A stretch of 64,000 nt of DNA, from contig JAGPNK010000005.1 of assembly GCA_020746835.1 (NCBI GenBank), positions 620,001-684,000 on the forward strand. The letters are read 5' to 3'. The notes beneath the pieces are model-generated. The model worked only from the letters and a program-made list of their open reading frames with translations. It had not been told where the DNA came from and did no database searches. Below are positions 1 through 12,300 of this stretch, piece after piece. The stretch comes from Stachybotrys elegans. Lineage: Eukaryota > Ascomycota > Sordariomycetes > Hypocreales > Stachybotryaceae. The first letter of the stretch is position 1. Each line of letters opens with the position of its first letter. Made by a program: the position numbers and the translations under genes.

Positions 1-971
1 CATAGGTGTGACACCTGAATGCTCAACCACCATATACACGATACCATTTTGATTCACGGCAATACCCCTCTCACTCAATATCCTACCGCGTCTACTTGCA
101 TGGAACGCCATGGCATACACAAGACGCACCTCAGACACACTATTTGAACTTTACTCAATACAAGGTTGCCAGCTTACACGTGGGCGCTTGTTGTTTTTAG
201 AACATCTCTCCCCCATTGGGGATTTCGGGAGGTTGTCATTTAACCATCATTATCCTCGTTTATTTCTTTTATTCCCTTTTTCCTTCGCGGAACACGATTA
301 ATCAGCGGGCTGGAGAGCTGGATGAGGTTGGCGGGATTGGTTCGGGTTGCGATGAGCTGGATGACAGATGAGATATGAGAACGACACTGAACGGTTACAT
401 GACAACGGCACTTACACTGTGGCTCGTCCACAGTCAAGGCACAAGGCACGCAGCAATTTACAGACATGTTTCCGTGGGCAATCAAACTCGCGCGGTGAAG
501 GAGGAGCTCATCGAAGAATGACGAACCCTTCTTTGCCGTCATCGTTGTGCATCCGCAGACCGGCGGAATGTTGAAGATTGAACCTGTATATTTCTTTTCC
601 TTTTCTTCACTTTCTTCATGTTTTCATAGCCGTTGGCGGGATGGTTGGCAAAGTCAACGAAACACAGTGCACGATGCGTCGGCACTACATAGCATGGGAT
701 GGGACACGGATCGGGTGCGGCTTACGGATGGCGGTTATCTATTAACATGTGGGATACGATGCTTTAGACAGCGGGAACGGTTCTGGAGAGATTAGCTTAG
801 TATGAATAAGAGACGCGTTCTCTAGTGCATCACTGACGACCTGGCTTGAAATCAAAGTGACTTGAATCTTTATGTATATGTATTGAATCTACTCTATGGT
901 CTATCATAACAATCATTAGATAATTACATGAGCCCCCCCTTGACGCCTGGCATCCTTTATGCCTTCACCGC
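1..971. other. intergenic, left edge
   Basis: No supported gene. The short open frames here lack splice context, recognisable motifs or residue patterns typical of proteins. The right end is the 3' flank of ALG2, which is read leftward. A pyrimidine-rich stretch lies near 590-630. Confidence 0.6.
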
Positions 972-2479
972 CTAGTCCGATTTCTTCCGTAGCAGATTGG
1001 AAATGTACAAGCCGAGGAGGAAGAAAGCAACCCATTGGAACACACTGTAGAGTATTCTCAGGACCAGGGGCAGCTTCTGAGGCGGATTGGCATGGGCAAA
1101 GGTTGTCATGTCGTCGATGATGTTGTCGAGGCGTTCAGCCATGCTGTCGCGAGAGAAGATGGAGCGGACGCGGTGGGCGCCATTGGCACCGATGGCGTCG
1201 ATCTCGGCATCGGGGAGGGCGAGGACCTGCTCCATGACCTTTGTCCAGGCGGGGACGTCGTCAGGGGCGCGCAGCCAGCCGGTGCGGCCGTCTTGGATGG
1301 TCTCGACGGGGCCGCCCGTGTTGGCAGCGAGGACGGGGACGCGGGCAAGCATGGCTTCCAGGGGCACAATGCCAAAATGCTCGTTGGAAGGTGTGTAGAC
1401 GAGGAGGCGGGCAAGGCGCAGGAGGGTGGCCTTGAGGGCGTCGGAGACGGAGAGGAGGAAGAGGACTTCGACTTCGGGGCCGACGTCGGCAAAGATCTCG
1501 TCGTCGCTGGAGGCTGAGGAGGAGCCGTTGCTATTGTTGATGGTGTGGTGGGAGAGCTTGAGGGTGTCGGCGAGGGACTGGAGCTCGCGGTGGTACTCGC
1601 GGTTCTCGAGGATGCGGAAGTCGTAGCCTCCGGCCAGGATGAGACGGGTGTCGGAGCGCTTGGCGGCGGGGATGGCGGCAAAGGCCTTTATGGCGAGGGC
1701 AATGTCCTTTTTCCGCTCGAAGCGGTTGATGCTGAGGATCAGGGTCCTGCCATCGTCGCCAAAGTCCTCCGTGTCGTCGTCGGCTTTGGCCGTGTCGACG
1801 CAAGGGTACACAATGTTTGTCTTGATGCGGGCGGCCAGGCGGGGCCATGTCTGGGCGACGACGCGCTGGGTGAAGCCCGAGTTGACGGCGACGGCCGTGG
1901 CGTAGCCCATGGACCACTCCTCGAGGGCGTCGAAGGGGACGCGGTAAGCACGCTTGAGGGGCGAGGCTGCGCGGCCGCTGGCGAGGAGCAGGTCGGGGAA
2001 GTGGCAGTAGAAGAGGACGGGCGGGCGCGGGTAGAGGCGGCGCAGGAGGGGCAAGCCCGCGGAGAGCTGGTCGACTATGAAGGCGCGGGGACGCAGGTTG
2101 TCGAGTTCGCCGGTCAGGTAGAGCGTGAGGATGAGGTGCAGCTGGCGGAGGATGGCGCAGAGGATGGTGAGGCGGGAGAAGATGGACATGGGGATGGGGC
2201 CAGCGGCGCGGACGCGGACGTCGAGGGTTCCTGAGGGAGAGGTGTCTGTCAGAAGGGAGAGAGAGGGTATGGGAAGAATTGTGTCCTGTTCTTACCATCG
2301 TAGCACTCGTCGAAGCAGTGGTTGGGATCGCAGTGGTTGGTGAAGATGACGACGCGGTGGCCTCGCGCCTTGAGCCCGACAGCGGCGTCGACGACGAGGC
2401 GCTCAGCGCCGCCGATGCCGAGGTCTGGGTGGAAGAAGACGATTGCGCCCTCGTCTTCGTCGTTGCTGCCGTTGCTCAT
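972..2479 (-). CDS. ALG2: ALG2 alpha-1,3/1,6-mannosyltransferase
   Basis: Two exons on the minus strand (2296-2479 and 972-2230) join across a 65-bp GT-AG intron and give 480 residues, the usual size for fungal Alg2. Alg2 is a GT4-family enzyme on the cytosolic face of the ER that adds the second and third mannoses to the dolichol-linked core during N-glycan assembly. The start is the first ATG and leads straight into the family signature [19 protein letters not shown]. The join restores the frame at CYDG-TLDVRV. Further on are the GT-B C-domain elements [11 protein letters not shown] (the E-x7-E motif) and [16 protein letters not shown], and a C-terminal hydrophobic segment ([18 protein letters not shown]) before a basic tail, consistent with ER membrane attachment. 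Several long open frames on both strands over this gene arise from its GC-rich third codon positions and are not genes. The family assignment is secure. Confidence 0.95.
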
Positions 2480-3664
2480 GGTTTCGGGTTCGGGAAGGGG
2501 TGGTGTTGGGAAGATGGATTACCTGTGGTACGTGGGCAGCCGTAAAAAGGAGGTTCTTTTTCTTTTTGGAGGGGTTGCTGCAAGAAAGAATCCACGTTGG
2601 TGGCTTGGGTGGGTTTTCCAAGTTTCGCGGGTACCAGATTTAGGTACGGGCTGCTGCTGCTAGCGGGGGAGCCCCGCGCGGGAAAGCGGCGGGAGGGAGG
2701 ATGGGGGGATTGAGGGAGGTCCGTTCTCAGCGGGAGTCGTGGCGATAGTAGGTGCTCTGGAAGAATTTATGAGGGCATTATGGTTCAATTGGAATGGAGG
2801 ACGGATGGGAGGTATGGCTGCCATTTTGATGATTTGCTCATTCTTGCTAATGAGTTGATTGATACTATTGGCAGGCATCAGGGCCCCGCCAATATCAGGT
2901 ACGTCGTGTGTTGCACAACCTCCTCGAGCTATGCAGCCTACCTACCCAGGACTTACCGACTCCAATCCTGGGCTCCACGATGGCCAATTCGAAGATATCT
3001 ACCGGCTCCTCTTTAGTGATTGACGGCGAAAGCACGATGAGAGCAGAACGGTGCGATTGCGAGCTGCAAGTCCCTGCAGTAGTACATACGATGGTTGCCT
3101 TGGCCATGCCCCATCAACCAAGGGCAACCTTGAGCCTGCGCCGTCAAGGTTGATAGCATGTGATTAGAATAAAAGTTTAGGTAGAAAAAGAATATAATAG
3201 AAAAAGGAAAAGAAGAAGAAAAAGGAAAAGAAGAAAAGAGAAGAGAAGAAGAAGAAGAAGAAGGAGAAGAAGAAGGAGAAGAAGAAGGAGAAGAAGAAGG
3301 AGAAGAAGAAGGAGAAGGAGAAGGAGAAGGAGAAGAAGAAGAAGGGAAAACTTTAAGGAAAACCTTTAATATTTTAGATATAAGTAAAAAGAAAAAGAAG
3401 GAAATAACCTTAATCTTTTATAGGTATAATATGGCTAACCTTGGCTCCTTGTTCTCGCTTAACAACAGTACCTTCACCTTGTTAGAATATATATAAGGCC
3501 TAAAAATAGCCAACGAACAAGACGTACACACATCGAGCTCCCCTGACTGTATATCCCTCCTTTGCTGCCACTGCCGCCTCATTCTTCTGGCCCCGGCTCC
3601 GGCTCCGGCTCTATCATAAGTGCAGCCCTCCAACCGTTAGAAAACCCTGGGACTGGCAGGCACG
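2480..3664. other. intergenic between ALG2 and the F-box-like gene
   Basis: This is the shared divergent upstream region of ALG2 (-) and the F-box-like gene (+). No gene is supported. It contains the 152-bp homopurine tract listed separately. The stretch 3355-3500 is AT-rich with TATATA-like sequence near 3488, about 175 bp upstream of the F-box-like ATG, which could serve as a core promoter. Confidence 0.5.
3199..3350 (+). repeat. 152-bp uninterrupted homopurine tract (AAG/GAG)n
   Basis: Every base from 3199 to 3350 on the + strand is A or G. The right half is a degenerate array of GAAGAAGAAGGA-type 12-mers that collapses into GAAGGA units. Such homopurine tracts can form intramolecular triplexes. 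It lies 315 bp upstream of the start of the F-box-like gene. Confidence 0.9.
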
Positions 3665-6448
3665 ATGGATAATGGTTCTTGGCACATCGCCAGACATAGG
3701 TGCTCACTATGCCTAACAGAGCTTCCTGTCAAATACATGGATGGAGTTATCGTTAAGCATGACTATATGCCGTGGGAGGACAAAGTCATTGCAGGTGTGT
3801 TCCGTTGTTGCATCCTAACCCAGCACTACTATATATATACTGATTAACTCTAGTCAAACCACCTCAGAAGCAAGATGTCTCCGGTCGTGTTGATTGCCTC
3901 AGTGCGAGCAGTGAACGCCTTTCCGACTCTCCCCCCTATCTCCTCAGTTTTGACCCAAGACGTCCAGTCCGAGCCGAACCTCTGGTTCTGGTGCATCAGG
4001 CATGCTGGCAATTCGTTCGCCAGCAGGTACCTGATCTGACCTTTCCAAGGCTGTACCATCTCTGCAAAGCGCTCTGGCCTATTATTGACTGGGGGGTACT
4101 AGATGGGCCTACGCCTATCCCATTTGGTGTCTTTTCCCATACTCGTTCAGAGACTTGTGGTTTTATGAGCCGTTGTGCTCAGCTTCCCCCAGATGTCCAG
4201 GCTGTTATCATAGGCCACCTTGAGCCGTGTCTGACAAGGTCACTGTTATTCGCCAGTTATATGCTTAGGTATCTACCACCAACCGACGGAACGTCTTCGG
4301 CCGACCCTACCGAGGATTGTATCATTCACCTCTCCCCAGACAACAAAAGGCCGGTCAGACTGGGTTCAACTCTCGGAAGGATCTTGGGCAGGCGCTACCT
4401 CAATGGGCTCCATGCCAGCTTCGAAGTAGATGCAAGCCCACCGCCCTCCGCTCACAGTATCTTGGTCAAACCAGATCAAGTCGTTGCCCTGCGCTTTGTT
4501 CTGGGTATCCATGGAGTCTGCGCCCTACGCTTTCGCTACCTCGATGGCACATATACCCCTTGGCTTGGGGAGCCTGTTGACGGCTTTCACGGAATGGAGT
4601 GGATGAGCAAGACAAACAACTCCATTATTGCCATACAAGATGTAAACCCGATCCACTTGTTCTGGAAATCCCCTCATTGCCTGACTCTGTTCTTTGGTCC
4701 TGCGGGCAGCAGGGGAACCATCCTTGTTTGCTACACTACTCTTCTTTTTCCTCACTGCGCGCATCTGTTCTACCCAACTTTATCCATTTATCTTTATCAC
4801 CATACGGCATATAGACTTGCAGCTAACCCATGTCCTAGTATCTGAGAGTTACCAGGGTGGGATTCGGAAGCTGGCCCAGTCCAGAAAATATCGAAGGACC
4901 GCAGAACTGCCTCGAACGAGCAAAGAATCGCCCAGAAACATACAGTGCTTACGACTATCTATGGAATGTCAACCCCCAGATTCTTGAAAACTACCATTTA
5001 AGCCAGTCCCGGAACGTTTGCAGGGGGCGGCTGCCTTTCTATGCTGGTTGGCGCACTTTCAACTACCTATCCTTTGAAGAGGCAGGAGAATATGCCACTG
5101 CGTTGACCCTATGCATGGGTTGGAAGGGCATAGAATCTATTGCCGTTCACTTCAAGATGGGCTATCGGAAGCTGGGCGAATCTCCTCGGGATATAAATAC
5201 CATTTCATTCCACATGGACCTTGCCCGTGGGGAAAAGATTACTGGTCTATGGCAGCTGGAGGCGTCCTCTGAGCTGGCTCTTGTGGTATGCCAGACGAAA
5301 GATACGTTGACCCAAACCACGCTGACCAGGAACCAAACTAGGCAATAATGACAAACAAGAACAAAACGTATCTTTGGGGTCAATTGTCTGACTTCTCTGA
5401 TGAAAACTCACTACGTGGGGTAAGACTAACACCAAGCGAGGCGGGATATGTTGCTGGGATGTTCTGTGACCCGTTGCTTGGCCAAAGCTGCTGGAGAATG
5501 ACAATAGGGACAGCATGGGCATTTTCAGTGACACGAGAGATACAAACGGTACCGCTATTCCGGTCCAGACCGCGACGTGAATGGATGACTTCAAGCGCCA
5601 CGCTATTCGATATCTCAAAGCTGGACCTGCAGAGAAAGGGGCGACGATGTATTGGGCTACGCATACAACATGCCAGCGAGGATAGCGTTGAGATACTGGG
5701 CCAGTGGGATCCATTCGGCCATACTGAAGCTGTGTACGATGCAGCCAACGGACCGATATCGTGGCTGACCTTTGTGTACTCGGGAAGTAGTTGGAGAAGG
5801 TCCTTCATCAAGGACATATTCGTGGACGACGAAGATAAGTACTTGGGCTACGTGACGCAAAGCGTATTCGAGATACACCAGGACACGGTACGCTTGTTTC
5901 CTTGAGGGCTTCGTGCAAGATGATTACTGACTGGCTGGGGAATACTCTAGATCGCTGTGTGGGATTTCACCGAGAGCTACGACACTGTGGTCAACTGGGA
6001 CGGCGAAGTTTTCGATATCGATCAACTCAACGTCCGGGCGCCCAAGAGTATAATTATGGGAGTGGGGGAGGGAGGGGAAGGGGGGAGGAAGATAAAGAGG
6101 AAGAGGAAGAGGAAGAGGAAGAAGAAGAAGAAGAAGAGGAAGAGGAAGAGGAAGAGGAAGAGGAAGAGGAAGAGGAAGAGGAAGAGGAAGAGGAAGAGGA
6201 AGAGGAAGAGGAAGAGGAAGAGGAAGAGGAAGAGGAAGAGGAAGAGGAAGAGGAAGAGGAAGAGGAAGAGGAAGAGGAAGAGGAAGAGGAAGAGGAAGAG
6301 GAAGAGGAAGAGGAAGAGGAAGAGGAAGAGGAAGAGGAAGAGGAAGAGGAAGAGGAAGAGGAAGAGGAAGAGGAAGAGGAAGAGGAAGAGGAAGAGGAAG
6401 AGGAAGAGGAAGAGAAAGAGGAAGACTAATAGTTCATATTGGTTATAG
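3665..6448 (+). CDS. large fungal F-box-like protein with a polybasic repeat tail
   Basis: Five exons are proposed: 3665-3794, 3854-4725 (donor uncertain, 4641 also fits), 4839-5285, 5342-5887 and 5951-6448, for about 830 residues. Three of the four joins are well determined by frame and splice sites; the second donor is the weak point. The N terminus has a CxxC pair (RCSLCLTELP) and a following acidic/aromatic patch. An F-box-like stretch (LPPDVQAVIIGHLEPCLTRS) occurs near residue 150. Later blocks such as EYATALTLCMGWKGIESIAV, RRCIGLRIQ and AVWDFTESYDTVVNWDGE match, from memory, a large uncharacterised family expanded in Hypocreales and often labelled F-box protein (sometimes DUF7600; label unverified). 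F-box proteins usually recruit substrates to SCF ubiquitin ligases, but no partner is visible here. The last exon runs straight into a GAGGAA hexamer array, so the frame continues as about 100 alternating Arg/Lys residues before TNSSYWL and stop. Relatives normally end near the start of this array. Confidence 0.7.
6094..6425 (+). repeat. 332-bp homopurine (GAGGAA)n hexanucleotide array, coding
   Basis: An uninterrupted purine run on the + strand. From about 6137 to 6411 it is a near-perfect AGGAAG hexamer repeated roughly 45 times. It lies in the last exon of the F-box-like gene, in the frame that reads (Arg-Lys)n. The other two readings (poly-Glu on +, Leu-Phe on -) also stay open simply because the unit length is divisible by three. 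Array length in the assembly may be inexact. Confidence 0.95.
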
Positions 6449-6684
6449 TCTAATAGTCCCTTCATTATCTGACTCCTTTAATAGGGCAAGCTGTGGTCAA
6501 CAACACATCTCCAGGTGTGACCTTGGAGGGAGGCCTCGATAACTGTGATATGGAGACTGGCACTGTGTCCGCTATTCATGATTTGGCACTGTGCCGCCCC
6601 CAATAGGCACCTATCCACCTACCCACCCAACCTTGGAGCTTACTTACCTACTACCTCTTACATACCTTGGTATATTCGAGTAGA

Positions 6685-8957
6685 ATGCACTCACCATCTC
6701 GCTCCAAGGACAGGAAGCGCTACGCATGCATCGAGTGTAGGAGGAAGAAACTCCGCTGCGACCACGGCGACCCCTGCAGAAACTGCCAGCGGTCGAGGAA
6801 GAGCATATGCACCTACCAAGAGCAGGATGCGCCCATAGTCGCGTCTTCGGCGGCCGCATCTCGACCTCTTGGGGCCGCAAGCTCGGCGTCGCCTTCCTCT
6901 AGCACTGGCACAGCGCCTCGGCGTCCTCAAGATGCAGAGCAGAACACGGCGGCCGAGGGGCTGTGGCACGACTCTGGTCTTGGCAGTGTGCTCTTCATCT
7001 CTCCGGCCGGTGAGGCTTCGGAGCGCGATGGCGCTGGCAAGCCGCCAGATACGAACCCGTTGACATCTACCGAGGATGACCAACTCCCGGCCTGCAATCG
7101 CAAGTCCGTGGATGGTGTCCCTGCTCTGTCCAGGATCCTGAGCAATCTCTCCGCGCCTCTAAAGGCTCTCTTCACGCACTCCCGCTACATCCTGCCCAGC
7201 CACTGGATCGCTGCTATGACTTTGGTGAGCCAGCCCTGCCATGCTCAGCAGCCCTCTAAGCCTGTCCTCCTAACCGCCGACAGCTCCCCCCGCTCCTGCA
7301 ATGGTCCGCCAGGGATATATTCTCCCAAAAGTCCGAAGGCTGGCGGGTTGTTCAGGAGTGCGTTGAATATGGAAAGGTCCTAGATAGGCGCCTCGCCCCA
7401 TCGAGAGTGGCCGGCGAGTATGGCCGGCTTGCGCCCTCTATCGCAGTTTCGGAAAAGCTATTGCGTTTATACCTGGAGACTTTTGAGCTGGTATACCGCG
7501 TTCTACATATTCCGACGTTCCTATCCGAGTTCCGTCGTTATGCCCAGGACCCAGCTCAGGCAAGGACGCTGTTCATCATTCAGCTGCAATTGTGCATGGC
7601 CCTGGGGGCCGTTGTCCACGACGACGTATTCTCATACAAGAAGGAGGCGTTGCAATGGATACAAGAGGCAGAGGACTGGCTCGCGTCCGAGGAAGTCCGA
7701 GACAGATCTTCCATTGCCAAGGTTCAGATCCGGTGCTTGCTCTGTATCGCGCGCCATGCCACTGGTCCGATCTGGTCCGAGTCAACCTGGATACAATTCA
7801 CGACCTTGATCCCGTCCGCCATGGTCGTTGCATTGCATCGTGATCCATCCAAGCTCTTCCCCATGTCTCCAGCAAGCGCCGAGTTCCGCAGGCGGCTATG
7901 GACAACGGTTCTCGAACTGAGCTTAAACTCGACCGTCGATGCTGGCCAGCCTCCCTTATTCTCGCTAGACAACTTTGACTGCGAGCTTCCATCGAACCTC
8001 GACGACGACCAGCTGGACTTTGCCTCTGATAGCACACCGACACCGAAAGATGAAGGCGTCTTTACCCAAACGAGTACACAGATAGCATTGGGCCGATCGT
8101 TTGCTGTTCGGATGGCTATTCTCAAGCATGGAAGCTGTCTACGCTCAGCAGGTCCCGAGCAGACGCTTGCTCTGAGCTCAGATTTGATGGCTGCGGCCCA
8201 GGCTCTCAGAGCAACAGTACATGGGCTACAGCCAAAAACACCTTCTTTCCAGCGCTACTACAGCGATATGATAATGAAGAGATACATCTTTGCTCACCAC
8301 ATGCCTATTGTCCCACTGCGCGATCCGAACATGTTCTCACTTCGGAGCATATGCGTTGACGCGGCATTCTCGGCCTGCTACTCGGTCCTCGACGCCGAAA
8401 CACACACTGCCAAGGACGATCCGCTACTGTATGCTCTACGGCAGAATGGAGGAGTAGAGGCCCAGTGCCCCGAAGTGAAGCGGCTTCTGCTCTGCTGCAA
8501 CGGAATCCCGCGATCCAACACGAAGATATCCATGTTCGTTATAGGGGCCGACATATATTACATGAGTGAGAAACAAGAGTCTCTGCAGGGCAGTCAACTC
8601 TTGCGTAGCATGGAGGCGCGGTTGCTTTTGCGAGGTGTCTGCGCTTGGTCAGAGAACGGGATCAAGGCTGGGCAGCGCAATGTCGTTGACCGCTCAATTT
8701 CAGAGGCTACGTGGGCCATGGTCAATGCCCTGATCGAGGGTCACGACGTGGATGAAGCCATTGCGGAGCATGGCGACAAGGGTCTCCAGCAAGGACAGAG
8801 GCTCCTGGCGGAGATGGCTGGTGACGAGGGCCTGGACAGAGAAGCCAACGATGACATATTTGAAGTCAACGAGGAGGACATGGACAGGATCCTTTGGGAT
8901 GTGTGGTCGGGAAACTATTCGCAGCGTGATTGGATCAATTACGCTTCTATGACATGA
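6685..8957 (+). CDS. Zn2Cys6 transcription factor with fungal-specific middle domain
   Basis: Two exons (6685-7224, 7284-8957) join at codon boundaries over a 59-bp intron and give 737 residues. The start is the first ATG in frame. The binuclear zinc cluster begins at residue 15 with spacing C-x2-C-x6-C-x5-C-x2-C-x7-C (ACIECRRKKLRCDHGDPC then RNCQRSRKSIC), preceded by basic residues. A Ser/Ala-rich linker follows. The long helical region after the join (LRLYLETFELVYRVLHIPTF; IPSAMVVALHRDPSKLFP; EFRRRLWTTVLEL) matches the fungal_trans type middle domain, where ALHRDP-x(n)-RRRLWW-like motifs are standard. It is a nuclear DNA-binding regulator; target genes cannot be read from the sequence. It sits 422 bp upstream of, and in the same orientation as, the CYP505 gene, so a pathway-specific role is a reasonable inference. 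Confidence 0.88.
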
Positions 8958-9379
8958 GGCTCATCCAATACATCACACGTCCTCTGAACAAAGAGAAGCC
9001 AGCTTTTTGAAGGTCCCAATGGCAAACATAGGAACCCCTTTCCCCGTCGGCAAACCCGCTTTAAAGTCCGCTTCGTATGATTAATCCACATTAGCCTGTG
9101 CCGTATCCCGGCATCAGGGAGCAATGCTGATGAATCGCCCAAGCGACGGCGTCGATTCACAGCAAGCGTCTCCTCAAATCCGGACCCGATCCCGATCCCG
9201 ATCCCGACCCCGATCCCGACCCCGGTTTTGGCCCTTGTCCCGAAAATATGACGAGGCCGAGCCGCATGCTTGCCACAGCGTGTAAGTCGAATAAGATAAA
9301 TATCATGGGAGGCATTCCCTGCAGGGCTTCATGGAGAAATTCGTGAGAGACAATATTCCTTGGGCCATTTTCATGCACG
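8958..9379. promoter_or_regulatory. CYP505 upstream region
   Basis: This 422-bp spacer between the Zn2Cys6 factor and the CYP505 start holds no gene. It carries a GC-rich hexamer array (listed separately) about 160-190 bp ahead of the CYP505 ATG. An out-of-frame ATG lies upstream near 9331; I treat it as 5' leader, because the ATG at 9380 alone gives the family N terminus. Confidence 0.4.
9188..9223 (+). repeat. GATCCC/GACCCC hexamer array (6 units)
   Basis: Six tandem hexamers, four GATCCC and two GACCCC, placed 157-192 bp upstream of the CYP505 start codon. It may be a simple microsatellite or a regulatory array. Confidence 0.85.
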
Positions 9380-12300
9380 ATGGCCGATTTCGATTCTTTG
9401 CCGTCGCCGCCCAGCCATTTCTTGCTGGGCAATCTTCTCAGCATTGATACGAACAACTTTATGCGAAGTCTGCTGGGTCTTGCTGATGAATACGGTAATA
9501 CAAGACCACCAAGGGTAGACGTGTGAACCTAGAAGACTAACAAACAACCAAAGGCGCTTTGTTCAAACTCACCCTGCCCGGCAACAAGATCATCATCGCT
9601 TCCAACCAGGCGCTGGCCAACGAGCTCTGCGACGAAAAGCGTTTCTACAAGGGAGTACATCAGAATGTTGTACTGAAGCAACTCCGAAATGGAATCGCTG
9701 ACGGGCTTTTCACGGCGGCGACCGGGTCTCCAAGCTGGGGCATTGCTCATCGACTTCTCATGCCGGCCTTTGGCCCGATGCCCATGAAGAACATGTTCGA
9801 GGAGATGCACGATGTTTCAACGCAGCTTGCCCTCAAGTGGGCTCGCCAGGGACCGTCGGAAGCCTTTGTTGCTGCGGACGACTTTACTCGACTGACCCTC
9901 GACGCTATCGCCCTCTGCTCCATGGGATTTCGCTTCAATTCCTTCTATCACGATGATCTTCATCCCTTTGTCAAAGCCATGTCGAGCTTCCTGACAGAAT
10001 CGGGCAAGCGTTCGCGCCGTCCATTCTTCGTTCCTTCATTTTTCTATCGGAGCGCGGACAAACAGTACCTTGAGGATATCGAGTTGATGCGGCAGACGGC
10101 CCAGAATGTTCTCGACGAGCGCAAAAAGTATCCTGATGCGCGAACGGATCTGCTGTCGGCCATGATGGACGGCATTGATAAGAAGACTGGCGAAAAGATA
10201 AGCGACGAGGACATCATCAGCAATCTGATAACCTTCTTGATTGCCGGCCATGAGACGACCTCTGGCATGCTGGCCTTTGCGTTCTACGAGCTTCTCCAGA
10301 ACCCGGAGACGTATGCTGCTGCTCAGAAGGAGGTGGATGAGGTGATTGGCACAGGCCCTATTCGAGTCGACCATATGGGGAAGCTGCCGTACATTGCTGC
10401 TGTTAGTATACACCAGCCCGTTAGGCAAGCGTCGCTAATCATGTTGACAGGTTCTTCGAGAGACACTACGGCTTTGTCCGACCATCCCCGTCGTTGGCGT
10501 CACTTCTTCCCGCGACCAGCTCTTGGGCGGTACATGCCACGTAAAGGAAGGGCAGCCGGTGATAATGCTTCTTGGCAAGCTCCACCTCGACCGGGACGTG
10601 TACGGCGAAGATGCGATGGAGTTTCGGCCCGAACGCATGCTCGACGAGCCCTTTAACCGGCGAAACAAGGAGTTCCCCAACTGCTGGAAGCCGTTTGGCA
10701 ACGGCATGAGAGGGTGCATCGGTCGTCCGTTTGCGTGGCAGGAGGCGTTGCTCGTCATGGCCATGATGCTACAGAACTTTACTTTTGTCATGGACGATCC
10801 CAACTATGAGCTGAGCATAAAGGAGACGCTGACCCTCAAGCCGGATGGTTTCAAGATGCGGGCGAAACTTCGACACGGGCTCACCCCAACTACGCTGAGC
10901 CATCGCCTGAGCGGGATATCGTCGTCTGCTTCGTCTACGCGGCCGGGCACCCCCAATGCCGCACATGTCGCCGTGGAAAAGGGACAGCCGATGAATATCT
11001 TTTATGGAAGCAATACGGGCACATGCAAAGCCATGGCTCAGCAGCTGGCGTCTGATGTATCGGACCATGGCTTCAGCGCTTCCGTGTTTGAGCTGGACCA
11101 AGCAGTTGAGAAACTGGACAAGGGCCGGCCCAACATATTCATCACGGCGTCGTACGAGGGTCAGCCTCCCGATAACGCAGCTAAGTTCTTTGCGTGGTTG
11201 CAGAGCCAGAAAGGCAATGCCATGGAGGGTGTTTCGTTTGCCGTGTTCGGCTGCGGTAAGCCTACAGACTTACTTCTTTATTGGTGTGTGCTGATTGATT
11301 ATAGGCAACCGGGAGTGGTCTAGCACTTTTCATCGCATCCCGCGAAGCGTCGACGATCTCTTCGGCAAGTTGGGCGGATCTCGCATCGCTGAGATGGGAT
11401 TGAGCGACGCTGTGAATGGCGACATGTTTGGCGACTTTGAGAGTTGGCAAGACAAAACCCTATGGTCAGCCTTGGAGGCCAAGTACGGGGCAGACCTCAA
11501 CGAGGGAGTCTCACCCTCGACGAGCGCTGGCTTTTCGGTCGCTGTATCATCTCCGAGGGCCTCTTCTCTGGGCAAGGTGGTCGGAGAAGCCACCGTGACG
11601 GCTACAAAGGTGCTCACCACGGCATCGACGGCCAAGAAGCACATTGAGATTGCGCTTCCGGAGAACCAGAGCTATGCGCCGGGCGACTACTTGGCGGTGC
11701 TGCCGATGAACCCAGCAGATCAAATCCATCGAGTGTTGCGGCGCTTTGGCTTGTTTCGGGATACGTACATTACCATCTCGACGGATAAGCCGACGCTGTT
11801 GCCGACCAAGGGCCCTGCTGCGGTGTACGACATTCTGAGCTCTTACGTTGAGCTTGGCCATGTAGCCACCAGGAGGGTAAGTTTGCTTTCAGATCGGGTC
11901 GCTGTCATTTGCTAACCATGAGGAAGACTGTTCAATTGCTGGCAGAGAGGGCTGTTGACGAGAAGAGCAAGGCAGTCCTTGACGACATGGCCTCGGAAGG
12001 CTACAGTGAGCTCGTCTCTGCAAAGAAGCTGTCTCTGTTGGATCTCCTCGAGAGGTTTCCGCAGCTAGATTTCCCGTTTGGCACATTCCTCTCGCTGCTG
12101 CCGCCCATGATGATTCGGCAATAGTAAGCAGTCCCAATCCATCTCTCGCATGGGAGGCTAACAACGATGCAGTTCCATCTCCTCGTCGCCTCAGTGGAAC
12201 CCCCACCGCGTCACCCTCACCTATGCCGTGCTAGATGCAGAGCACACGGCGGACCCAACGAGACGGCACGTAGGCGTCGCCTCCTCGTTCCTCTCTGCGC

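Noticed and set aside
1035..2298. Several long open frames on both strands over ALG2 (e.g. 1106-1681 -, 1531-2298 -, 1545-2234 +).
   Set aside because: They are shadows of the GC-rich third positions of ALG2; their translations are compositionally skewed and show no motif.
5902..6465. Poly-Glu (+) and Leu-Phe (-) open frames over the hexamer array.
   Set aside because: A 6-bp repeat leaves all frames open. Only the Arg-Lys frame follows from the conserved upstream exon.
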